Shown piece after piece: positions 44,345 to 52,962 of a stretch of DNA of 64,000 bases. Source of the DNA: Streptomyces sp. SJL17-4 (lineage in GTDB: Bacteria; Actinomycetota; Actinomycetes; Streptomycetales; Streptomycetaceae); NCBI RefSeq assembly GCF_036826855.1, contig NZ_CP104578.1:5801501-5865500 (forward strand), in the 5' to 3' direction. Under the pieces are notes generated by a model. It made no database searches. It saw only the letters and a program-made list of their open reading frames with translations, and was not told the DNA's origin. How positions within the stretch are numbered: position 1 is the stretch's first letter; every line of letters starts with the position of its first letter. The position numbers and the translations under genes were made by a program.

Positions 44345-45391
44345 CTAAGGCGTGGGCAACCAGCCCGACTCCGCGGCGTGCCAGCCGAGTTGGAAGCGGG
44401 TCGCCGCCCCCACCGACTCCATGAGCTCGTGCAGGCGCCGCTGCACCGTCCGGTGCCCGATCCCCAACTGGCGGGCGATCGCCGCGTCCGTGAGTCCCAC
44501 GTGCAGCAGCGCCACGATCTGCCGGTCCACCGGATCGAGCGGGCCCGGCCCGTCGGACTCCGACCCCAGGACGGCCGGGTTCAACTCCCGGCCGAGCGCG
44601 AAGTACTGCTCGAACAGCGAGATCAGGGCCGTGAGCAGACCGCTGCGGTGCACCACCAGGGCCACCGGCTCCTCGACCGTCTCGTCCCGCTCCGGATCCA
44701 GCGGCAGCAGCGCCGCGTCGTCGTCGACCATCACCAGCTTGATCGGAAGCGACTCCGTCACCGCGATCCGCTGACCCTCCGACGCCAGGGTGGTGAGCCA
44801 CCGGGCCGCCCTCGGTTCCTCCAGCCACGCCCGCGCCACCACCGACCGCACGACCACACCCCGGCGCATCGTCTCGCGTTCGACCTCGTCGACGTTGTCC
44901 TCGAAGGTGATCGCGACCGGCCGGCCCATCGCCGGCACCAGCGACCGCACCTCGTGCCGCGCCTTCCGCTGCATCTCCACCAGCCGCCGCCGGATCGCCG
45001 CCGCCCCCGTCAGCACCTCCACCGGCGCCCCGCCCGTCCGGGACTGCGCCGCCCGGTGCCGCTCGGCCAGCTCCGAGACGAAGTGCTCGACCCGGTGCAG
45101 CGCCGACCGGCGCGACTCCAGGAGCGGGCCGAGCGCGAGGACGGGCGAAGCGGCCCGGTACCGTACGCCGTCCCCGTCCCGCTCGGCACTCGCGAGCCCC
45201 CGGTCGACCAGGCCCTGCAGCGCGCGGACGACGACCCCGGGGTCCGCGCCCGGCTCCGTGACCGACGCCGGGGTGCTGGCGGGCCGGTCGACGAGCAGCC
45301 GGTAGACGGCGTCCTGATCGGCGTCGAGACCGAGGAGCGACAACAGCGAGGAGTCGGGGGCCGGAGGCAGGTCCCTCGGCGTGCTCTCCAT
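44345..45391 (-). CDS. LuxR/TrmB-like regulator of protease gene
   Basis: This 348-aa regulator has an N-terminal winged-helix like TrmB (D-A-V-Y-R-L-L-V-D-R-P...V-V-R-A-L-Q-G-L-V-D-R-G-L), a middle PLD-like sensor region (I-R-R-R-L-V-E-M-Q and E-V-R-S-L-V-P), and a C-terminal LuxR-type helix-turn-helix (V-D-R-Q-I-V-A-L-L-H-V-G-L-T-D-A-A-I-A-R-Q-L). Proteins of this kind are found beside M4 protease genes in Streptomyces. GGGGGAAG precedes the ATG at 45391. It is transcribed toward the protease gene, 145 bp away, and divergently from the YcxB-like gene. Confidence 0.86.
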   Translation of the reverse strand: MESTPRDLPPAPDSSLLSLLGLDADQDAVYRLLVDRPASTPASVTEPGADPGVVVRALQGLVDRGLASAERDGDGVRYRAASPVLALGPLLESRRSALHRVEHFVSELAERHRAAQSRTGGAPVEVLTGAAAIRRRLVEMQRKARHEVRSLVPAMGRPVAITFEDNVDEVERETMRRGVVVRSVVARAWLEEPRAARWLTTLASEGQRIAVTESLPIKLVMVDDDAALLPLDPERDETVEEPVALVVHRSGLLTALISLFEQYFALGRELNPAVLGSESDGPGPLDPVDRQIVALLHVGLTDAAIARQLGIGHRTVQRRLHELMESVGAATRFQLGWHAAESGWLPTP

Positions 45392-45477
45392 GTGCTTCCC
45401 CCTCCGGCGGCCGACGACGGGGGCCAGGGTAAGCGGGAAGATCGAAAACCGGTACGGTCCCCGGTCGTTCGTACCGC

Positions 45478-45483
45478 TACGAT
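45478..45483 (+). promoter_or_regulatory. Candidate -10 for leaderless YcxB-like gene
   Basis: TACGAT lies 7 nt before the GTG at 45491, with no Shine-Dalgarno. Confidence 0.5.
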
Positions 45484-45490
45484 CGCCGCC

Positions 45491-46036
45491 GTGAACGAAG
45501 CGACGGAGCACACCACCCAGGACGGGCTCGAACTCGTCTACCCGCCCGTGTTCGCGGACGTGAGCGAGGCCGTACGGGTCCGGCTGCGGGCCACCCGCTG
45601 GTGGCGGGTGCTGCGGTGGGCGGCCCGCGGCGCCTGCGCGCTGGCCTTCGGAGTCGCGGCCCTCGCGCTGTTCCTCCCGCGGGAGCCCGAACCGGGGAAG
45701 GCCGTCGAGATGATCCTGCTCGGCCTCGTGGCTCTGGCCGCCGCGGAGCTGGCGCCGTGGGCGACCGCCCGCAGTGTCTTCCTGATGGCCCGGTCCCAGG
45801 GCGAGGCGCGGGCCGTCGTCGACGAGGACGGCGGGCGGTGGATCACCCGGGACACCGACGTCGTCGTCCGCTGGGCCATGCTTCCCCAGTACGTGGAGAC
45901 GCCGCGGCTCTTCGTCCTGCTCACCGCCCGGAGGACCGGAACCGGTTTCGCGTACCTTCCCAAGAGCGGGCTCGCCGGCCCGGCGGACCTCGACCGGCTG
46001 CGGGAGATCCTGGACCGGAACTCCTCCCGGGGGTGA
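45491..46036 (+). CDS. YcxB-like membrane protein
   Basis: This 181-aa protein has two membrane helices (about residues 40-62 and 72-92) and a C-terminal PH-like YcxB domain with V-V-R-W-A-M-L-P-Q-Y-V-E-T and F-A-Y-L-P-K-S-G-L motifs. The function of the family is unknown. It starts with GTG at 45491, seemingly on a leaderless transcript, divergent from the LuxR/TrmB regulator. After its stop the DNA carries five tandem copies of a 15-16-bp unit that also form the 5' arm of its terminator. Confidence 0.78.
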   Translation: MNEATEHTTQDGLELVYPPVFADVSEAVRVRLRATRWWRVLRWAARGACALAFGVAALALFLPREPEPGKAVEMILLGLVALAAAELAPWATARSVFLMARSQGEARAVVDEDGGRWITRDTDVVVRWAMLPQYVETPRLFVLLTARRTGTGFAYLPKSGLAGPADLDRLREILDRNSSRG

Positions 46037-46041
46037 CCCGC

Positions 46042-46118
46042 ACGCGAGAAGGCCCGTACGCGAAGGGCCCGTACGCGAGAAGGCCGTCCGCGAGAAGGCC
46101 GTACGCGAGAAGGCCCGT
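46042..46118. repeat. Five tandem 15-16-bp units
   Basis: Units of the form ACGCGAGAAGGCCCGT start at 46042, 46058, 46073, 46088 and 46103. Each can pair, fully or nearly, with the same downstream arm at 46127-46141. Confidence 0.9.
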
Positions 46119-46141
46119 ACCTCTCGGTACGGGCCTTCTCG
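46106..46141. terminator. Terminator built from the last tandem unit
   Basis: CGAGAAGGCCCGTAC (46106-46120) pairs perfectly with GTACGGGCCTTCTCG (46127-46141) around CTCTCG. It separates the YcxB-like gene from the convergent zur gene. Confidence 0.88.
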
Positions 46142-46164
46142 TATGTCAGGTCACCGCGTGGAGG

Positions 46165-46575
46165 TCACTTCCCGGCGCAGTCCGCGCAGGTGCCGAAGAT
46201 CTCCACCGTGTGCGCCACGTTCACGAAGCCGTGCTCCGAGGCGATCGCCTCGGCCCACTGCTCCACCATCGGGCCCTCCACCTCCACGGCCTTGCCGCAG
46301 ACACGGCACACCAGATGGTGGTGGTGGTCGCCGGTCGAACAGCGGCGGTACACCGTCTCGCCCTCGCTCGTGCGCAGCGCGTCGACCTCGCCCGCGTCCG
46401 CGAGGGACTGGAGCGTGCGGTAGACGGTGGTGAGACCGACCGAGTCGCCGCGGTGCTTGAGCATGTCGTGCAGCTCCTGGGCGCTGCGGAACTCGTCCAC
46501 CTCGTTCAGCGCCGCGGAGACGGCGGCACGCTGCTTGGTCGAGCGGCCTCGTACGGGGGGTCCTGCCGTCACCAC
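46165..46575 (-). CDS. zur: Zinc uptake regulator Zur (Fur family)
   Basis: This 136-aa Fur-family repressor has the winged helix with S-V-G-L-T-T-V-Y-R-T-L-Q-S-L, the histidine-rich metal motif D-H-H-H-H-L-V-C-R-V-C and a C-terminal C-A-D-C. It sits downstream of znuB in the zinc-uptake operon and should repress it when zinc is abundant. GTG 46575 has AAGGAGG 5 nt upstream; the adjacent GTG at 46572 is equally possible. Operon position and two Zur boxes before znuA support Zur rather than Fur or Nur. Confidence 0.92.
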   Translation of the reverse strand: MVTAGPPVRGRSTKQRAAVSAALNEVDEFRSAQELHDMLKHRGDSVGLTTVYRTLQSLADAGEVDALRTSEGETVYRRCSTGDHHHHLVCRVCGKAVEVEGPMVEQWAEAIASEHGFVNVAHTVEIFGTCADCAGK

Positions 46576-46646
46576 GGGGGCCTCCTTGGATCCTTGTCTG
46601 CCCCCGCCATTCTGCCAGTCCCCCACGGCGCTGAGTCCGGGCCGGA

Positions 46647-47540
46647 TCAGACCTTCACGTCGTCCGTGGGACGCCGGGTCGCCGGAACCGGTGCGTCACA
46701 CTTCTCCGCGCCCGCCTCGGCCGCCCGCGCCCGCCGTTTGGCGAGCGGCGTGGCGAGCAGGGTGAGCAGGACGAAGACGCCGATCGCGTACAGGACGATC
46801 GTCGCGCCGGGCGGCACGTCCTGGTAGTACGAGGTGACGGTGCCCGCCAGGGTGACCGTGATGCCCGTCACCACCGCGAGGACGAAGGTCGCGCGGAAGG
46901 ACTTCGACAGCTGCTGGGCCGCCGCGACCGGCACCACCATGAGCGCGCTGACCAGCAGCAGGCCGACGACCCGCATGGCGACCGTGACGGTCACCGCGGC
47001 CGTGACGGCGATCAGCAGGTTCAGGGCGCGCACCGGGAGGCCGGTGACCCGGGCGAACTCCTCGTCCTGGCTGACCGCGAAGAGCTGCCGGCGCAGACCG
47101 ACCGTGACGAGGACGACGAAGGCGGCCAGGATGCCGATCGCGGTGATGTCCTCCTCGGAGACCGTGGACAGCGAGCCGAAGAGGTAGGAGCTGAGGTTGG
47201 CGTTGGAGCCGGTCGGCGAGAGGTTGATCAGCAGGACGCCGCCGGCCATGCCGCCGTAGAAGAGCAGCGCGAGCGCGAGGTCGCCGCGGGTCTTGCCGTA
47301 CGCCCGGATCAGCTCCATGCCGACCGAGCCGACGACGGCGACCAGGGTCGCCATCCAGACCGGGCTGGAGTTCAGGAGGAAGCCGAGGCCGACGCCGGTC
47401 ATGGCGACATGGCCGATGCCGTCGCCCATCAGCGCCTGACGGCGCTGGACCAGGTAGATGCCCACGGCGGGCGCGGTGATGCCGACGAGCACGGCCGCGA
47501 GGAGCGCGCGCTGCATGAAGGCGAGATCGAGCATTTCCAT
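46647..47540 (-). CDS. znuB: Zinc ABC transporter permease ZnuB
   Basis: This 297-aa permease of the ABC-3 (metal) family has about eight membrane segments, including I-Y-L-V-Q-R-R-Q-A-L-M-G-D-G-I-G-H near the N-terminus, a family hallmark. It lies 16 bp after znuC and 71 bp before zur, so the order on the strand is znuA-znuC-znuB-zur. Confidence 0.93.
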   Translation of the reverse strand: MEMLDLAFMQRALLAAVLVGITAPAVGIYLVQRRQALMGDGIGHVAMTGVGLGFLLNSSPVWMATLVAVVGSVGMELIRAYGKTRGDLALALLFYGGMAGGVLLINLSPTGSNANLSSYLFGSLSTVSEEDITAIGILAAFVVLVTVGLRRQLFAVSQDEEFARVTGLPVRALNLLIAVTAAVTVTVAMRVVGLLLVSALMVVPVAAAQQLSKSFRATFVLAVVTGITVTLAGTVTSYYQDVPPGATIVLYAIGVFVLLTLLATPLAKRRARAAEAGAEKCDAPVPATRRPTDDVKV

Positions 47541-47556
47541 GATCAGGTCAGCTTCC

Positions 47557-48336
47557 TCAGGTCAGCAGACCCGTACGGAGCGGCTCCCCGGCCGCGTGCG
47601 GATGGACGTGGTCGTGGCCCGGCAGCGCGTGCTGGCCGAGGGCCTCCGGCGGCGGGCCGTCGTGGACGACACAGCCGTCGCGGAGCACGACCGCGCGGTC
47701 GATCAGCGGCTCCAGGGGGCCCAGCTCGTGCAGGACGAGGAGGACCGAGGTGCCGTCGGCGACCTGCTCGCGCAGGGTCGAGGCGAGGATCTCCTGGCTC
47801 GCGAGGTCCACGCCCGCCATCGGCTCGTCCATGATCAGGAGCTCGGGTTCGGAGGCGAGCGCGCGGGCGATCAGGACCCGCTGGTGCTGGCCGCCGGAGA
47901 GCGCGGAGACGGAGTCCTTGGCGCGGTCGGCGAGGCCGACGAGGTCGATGGCCCGCTCGACGGCGGCCTTGTCGGCCCTGGTCAGCCAGCCGAACCTGCG
48001 ACGGGCGAGCCGGCCGGAGGAGACGACCTCGCGGATGGTGGCGGGGACGCCGCTCGCGGCGGTGGTGCGCTGCGGTACGTAGCCGACCCGGGCCCAGTCG
48101 CGGAAACGCTTCCGCTCCGTGCCGAACAGCTCGATCGAGCCGCCGGTCAGCGGCACCTGGCCGATGACGGAGCGGACCGCGGTGGACTTGCCGGAGCCGT
48201 TGGCGCCGAGCAGGGCGACGACCTCACCGCGGTGGACGGTGAGGTCGACGCCGCGGAGGACGGGCCGGGCGCCGAGGGCGGCGGTGGCTCCGCGGACGGA
48301 GATGACGGCTTCCCGTTCCGGTGTCGGGGCTGCCAT
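47557..48336 (-). CDS. znuC: Zinc ABC transporter ATPase ZnuC
   Basis: This 259-aa ABC ATPase drives zinc import. Walker A G-A-N-G-S-G-K-S, signature S-G-G-Q-H-Q-R and Walker B L-L-I-M-D-E-P are complete, and the C-terminus carries a histidine-containing tail (G-H-D-H-V-H-P-H) typical of metal importers. The ATG at 48336 has AGGAGG 8 nt upstream. It lies 26 bp after znuA. Confidence 0.94.
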   Translation of the reverse strand: MAAPTPEREAVISVRGATAALGARPVLRGVDLTVHRGEVVALLGANGSGKSTAVRSVIGQVPLTGGSIELFGTERKRFRDWARVGYVPQRTTAASGVPATIREVVSSGRLARRRFGWLTRADKAAVERAIDLVGLADRAKDSVSALSGGQHQRVLIARALASEPELLIMDEPMAGVDLASQEILASTLREQVADGTSVLLVLHELGPLEPLIDRAVVLRDGCVVHDGPPPEALGQHALPGHDHVHPHAAGEPLRTGLLT

Positions 48337-48362
48337 GGCTCGTACCTCCTGCTGTGCGGTGA

Positions 48363-49385
48363 TCACTTCGCGCCGAGGGCCTTCTGCAGCGCGGCGAGGT
48401 TGGAGCGCATGACCTCGATGTAGTCATCGCCCTTGGACGTGTCCGTGATTCCCTCCAGCGGGTCGAGCACGTCGGTCTTCAGACCGGTGTCGCTCGCGAG
48501 GGTCTTGGCGGTCTTGTCGCTCGCGAGGGTCTCGAAGAAGACGGTGGTGACCTTGTCCTGCTTCGCGACGTCCTGGAGTTCCTTGATCCGGGCGGGGCTC
48601 GGCTCGGACTCGGGGTCGATGCCGGAGATGCCCTCCTGGTCCAGGCCGTAGCGCTCGGCGAGGTAGCCGAAGGCGGAGTGGGTGGTGATGAAGGTCTTCG
48701 TCGTGGTGTTCTTCAGACCGTTCGCGAAGTCGGTGTTCAGGTCGCCGAGCTTCTTGACGAGCGCGTCGGTGTTCTTCTTGTAGTCGGCGGCGTGCGCCGG
48801 GTCGGCCTTCTCCAGGGCGGTCCCGACACCCTTGGCGACCTCGGCGTACTTCACGGGGTCGAGCCAGATGTGCGGATCGGCGCCGGCTTCGGAGCCGTGG
48901 TCGTGACCGGCTTCCTCTTCGGCGTGCTCGCCCTCGGTGTGCTCCCCTTCGGCGTGCTCTCCTTCGGCGTGGGCGTGGCCTTCGTGGCCGACCCCGGTGC
49001 CGTGGGCTTCGAGCTTCGTGAGGGTGGCGGCGTCGACGGTGTTCTTGACGCCGGCCTGGGCGATCGCGTCGTCGACGGCGGGCTGGATGCCCTTGAGGTA
49101 GAGGACGACGTCGGCCTCGCCGAGCTCGCCGATCTGCTTCGGCTTGAGCTCCAGGTCGTGGGGTTCGACGCCGGGCTTGGTGAGCGTGTTGACGGCCACG
49201 TGGCCGCCGCCTATCTGCTCGGCCAGGAACTGCATGGGGTAGAACGACGCCACCACGTCCAGCTTGCCGTCGCTGCTCTTGGCTGCCGCGTCGGAGGTCC
49301 CGCCGCAGGCGGAGAGGGTGACGATGCCGAGCGTGGCGGCTGCGGCGATGGCGGTGGTGGATATGAGGCGGCGACGTACGTTCAT
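48363..49385 (-). CDS. znuA: Zinc-binding lipoprotein ZnuA
   Basis: This 340-aa substrate-binding lipoprotein has a signal peptide with lipobox L-S-A-C-G, the metal-binding E-P-H-D-L-E-L segment, a long His/Glu-rich loop (about residues 132-165, repeated E-G-E-H-A-E-G-E-H) and later metal ligands in T-T-H-S-A-F-G-Y. It captures zinc for ZnuBC. The start at 49385 is 7 nt after a -10 (GAAAAT), so the message appears leaderless; two Zur boxes overlap this promoter. An ATG three codons earlier (49394) lies inside the promoter and is less likely. Confidence 0.94.
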   Translation of the reverse strand: MNVRRRLISTTAIAAAATLGIVTLSACGGTSDAAAKSSDGKLDVVASFYPMQFLAEQIGGGHVAVNTLTKPGVEPHDLELKPKQIGELGEADVVLYLKGIQPAVDDAIAQAGVKNTVDAATLTKLEAHGTGVGHEGHAHAEGEHAEGEHTEGEHAEEEAGHDHGSEAGADPHIWLDPVKYAEVAKGVGTALEKADPAHAADYKKNTDALVKKLGDLNTDFANGLKNTTTKTFITTHSAFGYLAERYGLDQEGISGIDPESEPSPARIKELQDVAKQDKVTTVFFETLASDKTAKTLASDTGLKTDVLDPLEGITDTSKGDDYIEVMRSNLAALQKALGAK

Positions 49386-49399
49386 GACACTCATTTTCA
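49385..49399. promoter_or_regulatory. Zur box 1 (proximal)
   Basis: TGACACTCATTTTCA on the plus strand fits the TGAAAATNATTTTCA-type Zur consensus. It overlaps the -10 and the first base of znuA. Confidence 0.8.
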
Positions 49400-49422
49400 A
49401 CAAAACTGGAAACGATTGTCAA
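49393..49422 (-). promoter_or_regulatory. znuA promoter
   Basis: Minus-strand TTGACA (49417-49422) and GAAAAT (49393-49398) are 18 bp apart. The predicted start of transcription is at or next to the znuA ATG. Confidence 0.7.
49407..49421. promoter_or_regulatory. Zur box 2 (distal)
   Basis: TGGAAACGATTGTCA overlaps the -35, with its centre 22 bp from that of the proximal box. Confidence 0.8.
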
Positions 49423-49551
49423 TTGTCGTACGTGTGGTCCCGCCCACGCGGGACCTCGCACGGTCCTCTCGCCGAACCGATTTGATACGGGGGGCGTGCG
49501 CGCCGGTAACCTGAGGCATTCGCACTTCGTCGTCGTAATGAAGAGAGCACC

Positions 49552-50930
<1,379 letters not shown>

Positions 50931-50934
<4 letters not shown>

Positions 50935-50951
50935 TCGCTGATCGCTGATCG
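50931..50951. repeat. CTGATCG x3 over glyS stop codon
   Basis: Three perfect 7-bp units run from 50931; the first contains the TGA stop. Confidence 0.92.
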
Positions 50952-50960
50952 CGTACGGCG

Positions 50961-50993
50961 AAGCCCCCGGTTCCGACTCGGAACCGGGGGCTT
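50961..50993 (+). terminator. glyS terminator
   Basis: AAGCCCCCGGTTCC (50961-50974) pairs with GGAACCGGGGGCTT (50980-50993), followed by TCCCG. Confidence 0.92.
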
Positions 50994-51049
50994 TCCCGTT
51001 GCGCGGGGGCGGCGGGACGGCGGGGGTGTGGGGGTGTGGGGCGCGGGCC

Positions 51050-51640
51050 TCAAGCGGCGCGGAGGCCGCGGAGCAGCAGACTCACCACGGACTCGAACTC
51101 GGTCTCGATCGTGGGGCGCTGCCACTCCGGCGCGTAGCCCGGGTCGTGGAAGCGCGCGGTCGCGTAGAAGAGGGCGCGGGCGGTCGCGTCAGGGTCGGGG
51201 GCCGTGAACTCCGCGTCCCTGGCCCCCTCTTCGACGATCGACCGGACCTGGTCGATCAGGACGTCGATGTGCTGGTCGACCACCCCGCTGTTCTCGTCGA
51301 TCAGCACGCTGTATGTGGCGAACAGCTCGGGGTCGTCACCCGCCTTGTGCCGCTTGGCCTCGAAGAGGCGGGCGAACCAGTCGTGGAGCTTGGCCGGCGC
51401 CGCCAGGTCCGGGGCGGCCGTCAGCTCGGCGAGGGCGGTCTCGGTGCGCGAGAGCCACCGCTGGGTCACGGCCTCGCGCAGGGCCGCCTTCGTGCGGAAG
51501 TGGCGGTAGACGCTGCCGTGGCTGACGCCGAGGACCCGGGCCACGTCCACGACGGTCGCCTTCGCCGGGCCGTAGCGCCGCAGCACCTCCTCGGTTGCTT
51601 CGAGGATGCGCTCTGCGGTCAGGGTCTCGGTGGCGGCCAT
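51050..51640 (-). CDS. TetR-family transcriptional regulator
   Basis: This 196-aa TetR repressor has an N-terminal helix-turn-helix (V-V-D-V-A-R-V-L-G-V-S-H-G-S-V-Y-R-H-F) and a helical ligand-binding domain. Its start region adjoins the right end of a TnpB element: TACTGT (51647-51652, reverse) 6 nt before the ATG may be its -10, and any -35 now lies in element DNA. Before the insertion it would have followed the aldo/keto reductase gene by about 16 nt. A TGACAG/CTGTCA-type operator before that reductase makes it the likely target. Confidence 0.9.
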   Translation of the reverse strand: MAATETLTAERILEATEEVLRRYGPAKATVVDVARVLGVSHGSVYRHFRTKAALREAVTQRWLSRTETALAELTAAPDLAAPAKLHDWFARLFEAKRHKAGDDPELFATYSVLIDENSGVVDQHIDVLIDQVRSIVEEGARDAEFTAPDPDATARALFYATARFHDPGYAPEWQRPTIETEFESVVSLLLRGLRAA

Positions 51641-52908
51641 GGAATGACAGTACCTTTGACGTCCTCCCCGCCCTGACGGGCGGGGATTCCCCTGTGAGGG
51701 GTTCGGCCGGTCGCCCGGCCTACGGGTTCCTGCTTCACGGACCGGCCAGTGCCGAGGTCTCCACAGGCTGAGACCGCAAGTCCTGCGGCCTTGATGTTCT
51801 TCCCCGCGTTCACGTCGGCGTGCTCGCGGTGGCCGCAGTCAGGGGCTTTGCACACGAAGACCGCTTGGCTCTCACGGTTGCCTTCGGTGACGAAGCCACA
51901 GGCGGAGCACCGCTGTGACGTGTATGCGGGATTTACCTTCACCACCGACGTACCGGTGTACCGGGCGGCGCTGGTGAGGGCAAGTTCGAGGCGGTGCCAT
52001 CCCTTGTCGAGGATGGCCCGGTTCAGCCCGGCTTTCTGTCGGACCTGGCGGCCCGGCTTGGCGAGGGTGCCGGATGCGGATGCGGACATGTTCTTGATTC
52101 GCAGGTCTTCCAGGGCGACCAGCGCGTACGTCCGCACGATACGACCGGCGGTCTGCCCGCAGAAGTCCGCGCGCCGGTCGGTGACCCGGCCCATGATCTT
52201 GTTCATGCGAGCGCGGGTCTTGGCCTGGTTGGCGCTTCCTTTGTGGGTGCGGGAGAGCTGCTGTTGCAGGCGCCGGTACCGTGCGGCCTCGCCGGGCCGG
52301 ATGAATGCGCGATCGTGGAAGTCTCCGTCGCTGGTGACGGCCGCGAACTTCACGCCACGGTCGATCCCCACGGCGGTGCCCGGCATGGCGTGTCGTTCCG
52401 GGGTGGTGGCCTGGTCGTCGACAAGGAACGACACGAACCAGCGTCCGGCCTTGCGGGACACAGTCGCAGAGCGGATCTCGCCGCCGAGGGGACGAGACCA
52501 GCGGAACCGGACCCACCCCAGTTTCGGAAGTTTCGCTCGCCCCCACTTACTGCCCAGCCGCCCGCCCTGGATCTGTTTGGCGTCGGGGAACCGGAACGAC
52601 GGAGACCACCGGGTCTGCGACCGCCACCGCACCCGGAACGTGCCGTGCTCCCGGCATGCCCTGTCCAGGTCCTTGAGCGTCTGCTGCAGGATGTGCGACG
52701 GCGCGGCCTTGAGCCACGGATGCTCGCACTTGGCCTCGGCCAGCTCCTTGCACTGCGGGGCATAGTTCAACCACCCGCCGCGACGTCGGTACTCACGGCG
52801 CTGCTCCCGGCCGGTGTTCCACACCGCCCGACATACGTTCGCGAACTCCTCGCATTGCGCGGCCTGTTCGGCCGTCAGCTCAAGTAGATACCTACGACCA
52901 GACAGCAT
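51619..52908 (-). CDS. tnpB: TnpB, RNA-guided nuclease of IS200/IS605 element
   Basis: This 429-aa TnpB is an RNA-guided DNA endonuclease, ancestor-type to Cas12. The RuvC residues are present: D in G-I-D-R-G-V-K, E in V-A-L-E-D-L-R-I-K-N-M and D in H-A-D-V-N-A-G-K-N, as is the zinc ribbon C-S-A-C-G-F-V...F-V-C-K-A-P-D-C-G-H. No tnpA transposase gene is present. AGGAGG precedes the ATG at 52908. The frame runs through the element's right end into host DNA and stops 22 bp inside tetR, so about the last 11 residues are host-encoded. Confidence 0.93.
   Translation of the reverse strand: MLSGRRYLLELTAEQAAQCEEFANVCRAVWNTGREQRREYRRRGGWLNYAPQCKELAEAKCEHPWLKAAPSHILQQTLKDLDRACREHGTFRVRWRSQTRWSPSFRFPDAKQIQGGRLGSKWGRAKLPKLGWVRFRWSRPLGGEIRSATVSRKAGRWFVSFLVDDQATTPERHAMPGTAVGIDRGVKFAAVTSDGDFHDRAFIRPGEAARYRRLQQQLSRTHKGSANQAKTRARMNKIMGRVTDRRADFCGQTAGRIVRTYALVALEDLRIKNMSASASGTLAKPGRQVRQKAGLNRAILDKGWHRLELALTSAARYTGTSVVKVNPAYTSQRCSACGFVTEGNRESQAVFVCKAPDCGHREHADVNAGKNIKAAGLAVSACGDLGTGRSVKQEPVGRATGRTPHRGIPARQGGEDVKGTVIPWPPPRP
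51656..51800 (-). ncRNA. Probable omegaRNA (reRNA) scaffold at element right end
   Basis: In this family the 3' end of tnpB and the right end encode the guide RNA. On the minus strand the region folds into successive stems (GGCCGGGCGACCGGCC, CCCC-N5-GGGG, CCCCGCCC-N4-GGGCGGGG at 51666-51685) and stops at the element end. The guide would continue into host sequence starting AGGTACTGTCATTCC, the leader of tetR. The 5' limit is a guess. Confidence 0.6.
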
Positions 52909-52961
52909 GAGGACACCTCCTCCGGCTGGGGGAATGACGAGGCTTGTGCTCACGAGTTGTT
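51656..52961 (-). mobile_element. IS200/IS605-like element carrying tnpB only
   Basis: The proposed element spans about 1306 bp. Its right end (read on the minus strand) has the typical hairpin CCCCGCCC-GTCA-GGGCGGGG, then GAGGACGTCAA, and the left end begins AACAACTCG directly after CTGAC (52962-52966), the presumed target/TAM. There is no terminal inverted repeat or target duplication, as expected for this family. The boundaries could shift by a base or two because both flanks start with A. Confidence 0.75.
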
Positions 52962-52962
52962 G

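Noticed and set aside
46042..46118. CRISPR-like array
   Set aside because: The units are directly adjacent without spacers and form part of a terminator.
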